32,402 nucleotides of DNA, taken from contig CAJXWA010000018.1 in assembly GCA_913062525.1 (NCBI GenBank), positions 1 to 32,402 on the forward strand, given 5' to 3'. Below are positions 25,620-32,402 of the stretch, in pieces (the stretch's first letter is position 1; each line of letters starts with the position of its first letter). The position numbers and the translations under genes were made by a program. This DNA comes from an uncultured Alphaproteobacteria bacterium (lineage in GTDB: Bacteria > Pseudomonadota > Alphaproteobacteria > Sneathiellales > Sneathiellaceae). The notes beneath the pieces were generated by a model, which was not told where the DNA came from, ran no database searches, and was given only the letters and a program-made list of their open reading frames with translations.

Positions 25620-26036
25620 TCATTTATCAGCCTTTTGCGGAAGAGTGCTAAAGGTCGCACTTGCCCGAGCGATTAACCGGTCATTTGCGGTCACAAGACA
25701 TTGGGCGAAACAAAGTCTTCTTCCGCTTTTCAAGACTTCCGCGTCAAACACCAGCCACTCCCCAATCTCTCCTGATGAAATATAATCAGTGACGAGTGAA
25801 GCCGTAACCAGACGCGCGCCATCCCCAAGAGACAATCCGCACGCAATCCCCATGGTATTGTCCGATAAGGCTGCGATTAATCCGCCGTGCACAAACCCAC
25901 GGCTGTTCGTATGCGCGGCCGCAACAGCCAGACCTAACTGTACGCCATCAGGCAGCACCTGAGAATAAATAGGCTCCCACGGATTGGTGAAATCGCTTTT
26001 TCTAAAATGTGGTTTAAAACCATCAGGTATTTTCAT
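25620..26036 (-). CDS. PaaI family (hotdog) thioesterase
   Basis: RGFVHGGLIAALSDNTMGIACGLSLGDGARLVTASLVTDYISSGEIGEWLVFDAEVLKSGRRLCFAQC. Confidence 0.88.
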   Translation of the reverse strand: MKIPDGFKPHFRKSDFTNPWEPIYSQVLPDGVQLGLAVAAAHTNSRGFVHGGLIAALSDNTMGIACGLSLGDGARLVTASLVTDYISSGEIGEWLVFDAEVLKSGRRLCFAQCLVTANDRLIARASATFSTLPQKADK

Positions 26037-26060
26037 TTTGATTATTTCCTGCTATATTTT

Positions 26061-26083
26061 TTGTAGACCAGTCTATATAATTT
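26061..26083. promoter_or_regulatory. LmrA/QdoR-box-like operator in the divergent thioesterase/TetR promoter
   Basis: Minus strand AATTATATAGACTGGTCTACAAA; core TAGAC-CA-GTCTA at 26065..26076 is a perfect palindrome between the divergent starts at 26036 and 26110. Confidence 0.65.
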
Positions 26084-26109
26084 AATTTTCAAAGCAATGG
26101 CGATTGTTT

Positions 26110-26682
26110 ATGACCGAAAAACCTAATCACAGACAGAAGCTCATCCAAAGCACCATTAAGCTTTTTCGCCGCAAAGGCTATGCGGCCACTGGACTGAATG
26201 AAATTCTCAAGAACAGTGGCACCCCAAAGGGATCGTTGTATTACTACTTTCCTGAGGGAAAGGAACAGCTGGGCGCACAGGCCGTGAAGGCCGCAGCTGA
26301 TACGGTTTTAACAACATTGGAAAAGCTTGAGGAAAAAACTGAAACTGGTGCAGATTTCATCCACCAATACTGTGAATTACTTGCCTACTGGATTACTGCA
26401 TCGGGTTATAACGACGGCTGCCCCATTACAACGACATTGCTGGAACAGTCTGCGATTTCTGAAAAAATTGCGAGCGCAGGAGATGACGGATTTAAGAAGT
26501 GGCGATCCGTCTTTAGCCGTGCTTTTGTAAAAGATGGATCCACGAATGAGGTGGCGAATGAAAACAGCCTCGTTATCCTCTCTGCAATACAAGGCGCCAT
26601 ATTGCTCTCCCGAGTTTCTCGAAATACGGACGCAATCATGGCTGTCGGCAGGCTTTACAGCAAAATTCAGCCTGCCTCGTAA
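26110..26682 (+). CDS. TetR/AcrR family regulator (LmrA/YxaF-like)
   Basis: RQKLIQSTIKLFRRKGYAATGLNEILKNSGTPKGSLYYYFPEGKEQLGAQAV and DGCPITTTLLE. ATG at 26110 chosen. Confidence 0.93.
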   Translation: MTEKPNHRQKLIQSTIKLFRRKGYAATGLNEILKNSGTPKGSLYYYFPEGKEQLGAQAVKAAADTVLTTLEKLEEKTETGADFIHQYCELLAYWITASGYNDGCPITTTLLEQSAISEKIASAGDDGFKKWRSVFSRAFVKDGSTNEVANENSLVILSAIQGAILLSRVSRNTDAIMAVGRLYSKIQPAS

Positions 26683-26736
26683 TCACCTAGCAAAAGCGTT
26701 ATTCCTAATCAAGCTATCTGGCAGCTAAAAACGAAA

Positions 26737-26770
26737 ATGGGGCGGGCACCAAACTTGGTCCCCGCCCCAT
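26737..26770. terminator. Strong GC-rich hairpin between the convergent TetR and gapR genes
   Basis: ATGGGGCGGG-CACCAAACTTGGTC-CCCGCCCCAT: perfect 10-bp outer stem, nearly continuous with an inner ACCA/TGGT pairing. No strong U tract. Confidence 0.65.
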
Positions 26771-26795
26771 ATAATCATTCAAACATTGCTTGCAG

Positions 26796-27104
26796 CTAGA
26801 ATGCATCGCCTTCAGGTGGGATTTCACCGGCTTCAAGCTCTGTCTCGGAAGGCATTTCGTCGAGCATTCCCAAGGCGTGTTTATACAAATCAACCATGTA
26901 TTCTTGCTCTTGGTATTCTGCTTTGTCCATTTTGCGGAACTTCAAAATTGCTCGCATGGCCTTAACATCAAAACCAGTGCCTTTTGCTTCTGCGAAAATT
27001 TCTTTCACATCATCAGCAAGTGCTTTTTTCTCTTCTTCCAAGCGTTCGATACGCTCAATATAAGATCGCAGGTGATCTCCTGCTACGCCGCCAACATCAA
27101 CCAT
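26796..27104 (-). CDS. gapR: DUF2312 domain protein, GapR-like chromosome-structuring protein
   Basis: AGDHLRSYIERIERLEEEKKALADDVKEIFAEAKGTGFDVKAMRAILKFRKMDKAEYQEQEYMVDLYKHALGM is the DUF2312/GapR signature. Confidence 0.93.
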   Translation of the reverse strand: MVDVGGVAGDHLRSYIERIERLEEEKKALADDVKEIFAEAKGTGFDVKAMRAILKFRKMDKAEYQEQEYMVDLYKHALGMLDEMPSETELEAGEIPPEGDAF

Positions 27105-27128
27105 ATTTTACCCCTTGCATGTTCTGGG

Positions 27129-27154
27129 TCAGCGCCAAACTTTTCTGGCGCTGA
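27129..27154 (-). terminator. Hairpin in the fbaA-gapR intergenic gap
   Basis: TCAGCGCCA-AACTTTTC-TGGCGCTGA: perfect 9-bp stem, 4 bp after the fbaA stop (minus strand). U tract absent. Confidence 0.5.
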
Positions 27155-27158
27155 AAGA

Positions 27159-28229
27159 TTATTTTGCTACTGATTTTCCAACTGAACCCAGTTCAGAAAA
27201 CGCCTGATCCAAACGTTCAATCATTGTCTCTTCACCGCTTCGCAGCCACTTTCTTGGGTCGTAGAATTTTTTGAGTGGCTGATCGGTTTCAGGATGGATT
27301 TGGTGCAAGAAAGCCATTGGATTTTCTGCAACAAATTTACCAACACCGCGAGAGAAGGCAAATTGTGTATCTGTGTCGATGTTCATTTTGAACACGCCGT
27401 AACTAATTGCTTCCTTGATACTTTCAGCAGATGATCCAGAGCCGCCATGGAAAACAAGGTCCAACGGCTTATCAGATGCCAAGCCATGTGTTGCACTCAC
27501 AAGTTTTTGCGATGCGTCCAATATTTTCGGGCGAAGAACAACGTTGCCCGGCTTATAAACACCGTGAACATTGCCAAATGACGCCGCAATTGAAAAATGA
27601 CCAATGGAATTTAACTGGTCATAGGCTTGAAGAACATCTTCGGGCTGTGTGTAAAGTTTGCTGTTGTCGATAGTATCAACATCACTGCCCACGCCATCTT
27701 CTTCGCCGCCGGTAATACCAAGCTCTATTTCGATACTCATATCCAAACCGACAACACGCTTTAGAAGCCGTGCGGATTCTGACAAGTTCTCATCAAGCGG
27801 CTCTTCTGAAAGATCCACCATATGAGAGCTAAACAACGGAACGCCGAATGTTTTCTTGTAGTCTTCACCGCGATCGATAAGCGCATCAATCCACGGGATA
27901 AGTTTTCTGTTTGCATGATCAGTATGCAGAACCACACAAATTCCGTAATGCTTTGCGAGCAAATGAACATGCTGGGCTGCGGATACGGCGCCAAGAACCA
28001 TAGATTCTGTCGCATCTAATCCTTTACCTGCATAAAAGCTAGCACCGCCGTTGGAAAGTTGGACGATCACATCCGAGCCATTTTTTGCGGCTGCTTCCAT
28101 CACAGCATTTATAGAGTCTGTTCCCACGACATTTACGGCCGGAAGGGCATAACTACCTGCTTTACATTCACTAATAAGTTTTTGGTACTCTTCACCAAAA
28201 ACAACACCTGCTGGTAATTGTTTTGTCAA
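27159..28229 (-). CDS. fbaA: Class II fructose-bisphosphate aldolase
   Basis: SYALPAVNVVGTDSINAVMEAAAKNGSDVIVQLSNGGASFYAGKGL, VVLHTDHANRKLIPWIDALI, LVFHGGSGSSAESIKEAISYGVFKMNIDTDTQFAF. Confidence 0.96.
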   Translation of the reverse strand: MTKQLPAGVVFGEEYQKLISECKAGSYALPAVNVVGTDSINAVMEAAAKNGSDVIVQLSNGGASFYAGKGLDATESMVLGAVSAAQHVHLLAKHYGICVVLHTDHANRKLIPWIDALIDRGEDYKKTFGVPLFSSHMVDLSEEPLDENLSESARLLKRVVGLDMSIEIELGITGGEEDGVGSDVDTIDNSKLYTQPEDVLQAYDQLNSIGHFSIAASFGNVHGVYKPGNVVLRPKILDASQKLVSATHGLASDKPLDLVFHGGSGSSAESIKEAISYGVFKMNIDTDTQFAFSRGVGKFVAENPMAFLHQIHPETDQPLKKFYDPRKWLRSGEETMIERLDQAFSELGSVGKSVAK

Positions 28230-28374
28230 TTGTCCGCCCTTTTCTTCATGTCACAAGCATGTCCATCGAACATGAACATATACCTTGTTTGTTCGTCTGA
28301 ATGATCAGATTAAAATATGATTGTAGTGATTTATAGCCATGCACCGGGTCAAGTCAATCATTCCGCCAAGAATG

Positions 28375-28671
28375 TTAGTCTTTTGGTTTTGTTTTTTCAA
28401 AATCAGCCATCTGATCCGCCGTTGCTTCGCTCTGATGTTTATCTTTCCATTCAGAGTACGGCATGCCGTAAACAATTTCCCGTGCCTGTTCTTTGTTCAT
28501 CTCCAGACCCTTTTCGGAGGCCGCCTGCATGTACCATTTAGACAAACAGTTTCTGCAGAAACCACCGAGGTTCATCAAATCTATATTTTGAACATCTGTC
28601 CGTTCCTGTAAATGATCCCGAAGTCTCCGATATGCGGCCGCTTCCAGTTCAAGTGTTTCTTGATCATTCAT
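28375..28671 (-). CDS. DUF1244 domain protein
   Basis: AAYRRLRDHLQERTDVQNIDLMNLGGFCRNCLSKWYMQAASEKGLEMNKEQAREIVYGMPYSEWKDKHQ is characteristic of DUF1244. Confidence 0.93.
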   Translation of the reverse strand: MNDQETLELEAAAYRRLRDHLQERTDVQNIDLMNLGGFCRNCLSKWYMQAASEKGLEMNKEQAREIVYGMPYSEWKDKHQSEATADQMADFEKTKPKD

Positions 28672-28700
28672 AATTATTCCTCAACTTCGAATTTATGTAA

Positions 28701-29843
28701 TCAACTGAGCCCCGTGACCGTTTCTTTCAAAACCTGATCAACGACTTTTTGAAGGGCCTGTTTACTCTCTATACCATTTTCTTTTGCTTTTCGGTACACC
28801 GTCAACTGACGTTCTGCTGATGTCCCTCTTTCTAAGATCGTCCGGGCGTGTAGAACTTCTTTTGTACAGCCCAATGCTTCCGCATCTTCTTCAACCAGAC
28901 CAATAATTTCTTCGATCAGTTCACGGGTCGAAACTTGACCTGGAATTCCAAGATCAATTAACGATCCTTCCACACCAAATCGCTGGGCAAGCCAACGGTT
29001 CTCAGCCACCAAGGTTCTGGGGTAGATGCGCCAACGCTGATTGCCACGACGCAGACGAAACAACATTCGAAGCAGGCTTGAATAGATGGCCGCGATACAC
29101 AATGTGTCTTCCATTAAGGAGCAAACATCCGTCATTCTCATTTCAAGGGTTGGAAACTTTGCCGACGGACGCAAATCCCACCAAATTTTAGAGGCGTCTT
29201 CAATAGATCCCCCCTCAATCATGATATTAATCAGCCGTTCATACTCGCCATAACTATCAAAACGGTCAGGAACGCCCGTGCGAGGCAGGCTATCAAATAC
29301 GCTTAACCGGTAAGACTTAAGGCCGCTTTCTTCGCCCCGCCAGAAAGGTGACGAGGTGCTAAGGGCCAATAGATGAGGCAAAAAATAAGAGACCTGGTTC
29401 ATCAGATCAATGCGCAGTTCATCATTTTCAATGGCACAATGGACATGCATTCCACAAATCATTAAACGGCGCACGACCGCCTGTAGATCCTGCGCAATAA
29501 TATCGTAACGCTCTTGATTTGTATGTTTAAGTAAATGCCAGTCTGCAAACGGGTGGGTAGATGCCGCCATAAGCCCTAAGCCATGATTGCGAGCGACCTC
29601 TGACACAGTGGATCGAAGCTCACTCAGCGCGTCCCGGGCTTCGGTAATATTTCCGCAGACCCGTGTCCCGATTTCGATTTGAGATCGCAGGAATTCTGGT
29701 GTGACTTGATGATCTGGCAATCGCCGCTGGCATTCTTCTAAAATTGCGGCGGGCGGATCAATGGCAAGATCTCTCGTCTCAGGGTCAACAAGCAGGTATT
29801 CTTCTTCAATCCCGATCGTAAAAGATGGCTGTTTCAACGCCAT
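28701..29843 (-). CDS. GCS2/YbdK-type carboxylate-amine ligase
   Basis: FTIGIEEEYLLVDPETRDL, GTRVCGNITEARDALSELR, MICGMHVHCAIEN, WWDLRPSAKFPTLEMRMTDVCS. Confidence 0.94.
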   Translation of the reverse strand: MALKQPSFTIGIEEEYLLVDPETRDLAIDPPAAILEECQRRLPDHQVTPEFLRSQIEIGTRVCGNITEARDALSELRSTVSEVARNHGLGLMAASTHPFADWHLLKHTNQERYDIIAQDLQAVVRRLMICGMHVHCAIENDELRIDLMNQVSYFLPHLLALSTSSPFWRGEESGLKSYRLSVFDSLPRTGVPDRFDSYGEYERLINIMIEGGSIEDASKIWWDLRPSAKFPTLEMRMTDVCSLMEDTLCIAAIYSSLLRMLFRLRRGNQRWRIYPRTLVAENRWLAQRFGVEGSLIDLGIPGQVSTRELIEEIIGLVEEDAEALGCTKEVLHARTILERGTSAERQLTVYRKAKENGIESKQALQKVVDQVLKETVTGLS

Positions 29844-29859
29844 AGCTGTCTCCTTGAGC

Positions 29860-30618
29860 TTACGAATTTTCGGTGTTAGTCATCTTGCGTTGAACTTGTG
29901 TCAAAACATCGACCATGAGATTTGCCCAATATTCAGCCCCGTGATGGGTATCGATCAGGTCTTGCCGGATTTCCACGACCACATGGGGGATATCTTTTTT
30001 GGTGCCATGTTCGTTCATGGTGTAACCCAGTGGCTCGCGGGCTGTATAGGGCTCATTATCACCCACAACTAATGTCGGGTTCTGGCGAAGCACTTCCAGC
30101 ATGGGAAGCGCAATACGTCCATCTTGATCCCACAAAACCCCTACATGCCAAGGCCGTTCGAAATTATTCATGATCGGTGTAAAGCTATGCATTGAAATAA
30201 CCATAGGTGTTTCAGGCAATTTGCGTTTCACATCGAGAATTTCGGAAACTTTGTCGTGGTAGGGCGTAAAATATTTATCCACCCGCTGCTTCCGCTCTGC
30301 TGCGCTGACATCCTTATTCGCAGGAACTGTCACCCCATCACTTACATATGGTGTTGAAGACGGGTCATCAGGATAGCGATTTGCGTCGATAAAAAGCCTG
30401 GAAAATGTCGCAAAAATTCCTGTTGCATCCATTTTTTCGCACATTCGTCTCGTCACATCTTCAATACCGATATCCCACGCCACATGGCGCCTAAGTAAGG
30501 ACACGTCTTCGATATCGAGCGAATTATAGTCATCCGGTATGTTGCGACTTGCATGATCTGCAATTAAAAATACGGGAGACGAATTATCAGGATTTAATAG
30601 AGTAAAGGGATTTGGCAT
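29860..30618 (-). CDS. N-formylglutamate amidohydrolase family protein
   Basis: SPVFLIADHASRNIPDDYNSLDI, HVAWDIGIEDVTRRMCE, SRLFIDANRYPDDPSSTP, MVISMHSFTPIMN, VVEIRQDLIDTHHGAEYWANLM. Confidence 0.92.
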   Translation of the reverse strand: MPNPFTLLNPDNSSPVFLIADHASRNIPDDYNSLDIEDVSLLRRHVAWDIGIEDVTRRMCEKMDATGIFATFSRLFIDANRYPDDPSSTPYVSDGVTVPANKDVSAAERKQRVDKYFTPYHDKVSEILDVKRKLPETPMVISMHSFTPIMNNFERPWHVGVLWDQDGRIALPMLEVLRQNPTLVVGDNEPYTAREPLGYTMNEHGTKKDIPHVVVEIRQDLIDTHHGAEYWANLMVDVLTQVQRKMTNTENS

Positions 30619-30719
30619 TTACAAACTTCTTTAAGGGTTAAGTCTCCCCTATAATATTCTACAAAAGGCGCAGAAGAAAAGAGTTTGATCCGTAAAAAAG
30701 TAAGTTTTTCAGGAAAACG

Positions 30720-31217
30720 TCAGATATGCCATCTTTCTTCAATGGCATGGGCAATTCCAACAAAATCTGCGTCGTCTTCCATCATTCCATCTGGTGCAAG
30801 CCACCAATCGGTCATCTCGTTATTAAAATAACTCACGGGATCAGTTATACCGGATTTTTCAAGTTCCGTTATTCGGCCAACAGCCCAAGCATATGTATAT
30901 TTCTTATCTGAAGGCTGCTCATCAAATTTAGGCAGGGCGAACGATTGTAATTCTTCCAAAACAGCCTCAGCAGGAGATTGCTTTTGTTGGGCTTGCCGAG
31001 AGACCGCAATGAATGAGGGTTCTTGCCGTCCGTCATCACTTGAAGAAAACAACATCACAGTTAGTATTTTTTTTGCCCGCGGGAGTATGTGAAAGCGAAT
31101 TTCAGCCACGAAGAAGCCGATGCCATCGGCACATGCGAATAGCGCCCATTGCAATTTCTCAGAGACAACACCGCGAAAGGGTATACGAATCCATGTTTGA
31201 TCTAGATCAGTTTTCAT
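30720..31217 (-). CDS. Hypothetical protein (165 aa)
   Basis: ORF in a largely otherwise empty gap, immediately upstream of the same-strand N-formylglutamate amidohydrolase gene. No family recognised. Confidence 0.6.
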   Translation of the reverse strand: MKTDLDQTWIRIPFRGVVSEKLQWALFACADGIGFFVAEIRFHILPRAKKILTVMLFSSSDDGRQEPSFIAVSRQAQQKQSPAEAVLEELQSFALPKFDEQPSDKKYTYAWAVGRITELEKSGITDPVSYFNNEMTDWWLAPDGMMEDDADFVGIAHAIEERWHI

Positions 31218-31243
31218 GGGAATTAGTATGTCTATTTATAGTG

Positions 31244-31258
31244 TTAATTTTTTCTTAA
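31244..31258. promoter_or_regulatory. CtrA-like full site TTAA-N7-TTAA
   Basis: TTAA-TTTTTTC-TTAA, 26 bp upstream of the start at 31217 and in the divergent gap with pyk. Confidence 0.35.
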
Positions 31259-31383
31259 TTCTCGGCATTAAGTGGTCCAAATTATTAATTTAATCGAACA
31301 TTTCTATTTAAGTAATATTCAAGTAACATGGCTTCCCACGCCTTAAAAATATTTTCAATTCTATTATTTATAAAGAAATCACT

Positions 31384-32402
31384 ATGAGAAGACTCAGAAA
31401 AACAAAGATACTTGCGACCCTAGGCCCTGTCAGTACGGACCCTGATATGGTTGAAAAATTGCATTTAGCAGGCGCTGACGTTTTTCGGCTGAATTTTAGC
31501 CACGGTGAACATGCCGACCACAAATTTCGGTATGATACAATTCGCGCTCTTGAGTTAAAACAAGGACGGCCGATTGGCATTCTAGCCGATTTGCAAGGAC
31601 CGAAAATTCGCATTGGAACATTTGCTAACGGCAGTATTGTCCTTAACAATTCCGACAGCTTTCGCCTCGACCTTGAAGATGCACCCGGCGATCAAAATCG
31701 GGTTTCTCTGCCTCACCCCCAAGTCATGCAATCCTTAGAGATTGGCACGAACTTGCTTCTTGATGATGGTAAACTCAATCTGGAAGTGACTGCGGTATCT
31801 AAAAAGCACGTTGATTGTACCGTCATTACAGGCGGTAAATTATCGGACCGCAAAGGGGTGAACATTCCAAATGCCATCGTGAAGATGAGTGCGCTTACAG
31901 AAAAAGACAGAAGAGATCTTGATTTTGCGCTTGAACTTGGTGTTGACTGGATTGCCCTTAGTTTTGTTCAGCGACCGGAAGATGTCGCAGAAATTAAAAA
32001 GATCGTCGCAGGCCGTGCAGCTGTCATGTCAAAAATCGAAAAACCCGCAGCTGTTGAACACCTAGCAGGCATTATTGAGCTTTCAGATGCGATCATGGTC
32101 GCGCGCGGGGATTTGGGCGTTGAAATACCCCTTCAAAAAGTCCCATCCATTCAAAAACAAATCATTGCTATGTCCCGTGAAGCAGGCAAGCCTGTCGTAG
32201 TTGCGACGCAAATGCTTGAAAGCATGATCACATCACCTGTGCCTACTCGCGCAGAGGTAACCGACGTTGCAAATGCCATTTATGACGGTGCTGATGCCGT
32301 TATGCTATCGGCCGAAAGTGCAGCGGGTGACTTCCCCATCGAAGCTGTCAGTACAATGAATGACATTGCCGTAGAGACTGAAAAAGATCCTTTTTACCGG
32401 AA
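31384..32402 (+). CDS. pyk: Pyruvate kinase (C-terminal end truncated by window edge)
   Basis: [125 protein letters not shown]. Open to the window end. Confidence 0.96.
   Translation, partial: MRRLRKTKILATLGPVSTDPDMVEKLHLAGADVFRLNFSHGEHADHKFRYDTIRALELKQGRPIGILADLQGPKIRIGTFANGSIVLNNSDSFRLDLEDAPGDQNRVSLPHPQVMQSLEIGTNLLLDDGKLNLEVTAVSKKHVDCTVITGGKLSDRKGVNIPNAIVKMSALTEKDRRDLDFALELGVDWIALSFVQRPEDVAEIKKIVAGRAAVMSKIEKPAAVEHLAGIIELSDAIMVARGDLGVEIPLQKVPSIQKQIIAMSREAGKPVVVATQMLESMITSPVPTRAEVTDVANAIYDGADAVMLSAESAAGDFPIEAVSTMNDIAVETEKDPFYR

Noticed and set aside
26790-27173. Plus-strand 127-aa ORF opposite gapR
   Set aside because: Antisense shadow of a clear DUF2312/GapR gene.
1-32402. CRISPR arrays, tRNA/rRNA genes, transposons, prophage, toxin-antitoxin or defence islands
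   Set aside because: No repeated spacer-like pattern, no recognisable tRNA or rRNA sequence, and no transposase, integrase or phage proteins in any frame I read. This was by eye; tRNAscan, Infernal and DefenseFinder were not run.

Overview
The window looks like an ordinary alphaproteobacterial chromosomal segment with about 33 supportable protein-coding genes. I found no rRNA, tRNA, CRISPR array, integrase, transposase or phage module. Recognisable genes include: the 5' part of a ribonucleotide reductase alpha subunit (cut by the left edge); two DUF465/YdcH-like small proteins; ubiX; a TIGR02444-like protein; a GGDEF diguanylate cyclase; purE-purK; a def-COQ9-short-chain-dehydrogenase-like cluster; rpsU; an XRE/MmyB-like regulator divergent from a small membrane protein; a MarR regulator divergent from a phytanoyl-CoA dioxygenase family gene; pntAA-pntAB-pntB with a tiny unlisted aa3-oxidase subunit IV-like ORF upstream; a class II glutamine amidotransferase; an M3 oligoendopeptidase; a sugar epimerase with two PaaI-type thioesterases; a fused indolepyruvate ferredoxin oxidoreductase; DUF1272; a 3-hydroxyacyl-CoA dehydrogenase; a thioesterase divergent from a TetR regulator; a GapR/DUF2312 protein; fbaA; DUF1244; a GCS2-like carboxylate-amine ligase; an N-formylglutamate amidohydrolase-like protein; a hypothetical protein; and pyk (cut by the right edge). 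The strongest discovery-type signal is the 'SDR' at 5706..6437. It carries both sequence signatures of halohydrin dehalogenases (T-x4-F-x-G and S-x12-Y-x3-R) rather than the usual SDR signatures. Other points worth checking are a near-consensus LmrA/QdoR-type operator in a Gram-negative divergent promoter, perfect palindromic operators at the MarR and XRE regulators, an RNR alpha subunit without room for an N-terminal ATP-cone plus upstream NrdR-box-like repeats, and a CtrA-like TTAA-N7-TTAA site. I see no convincing evidence for a wholly new multi-gene system.
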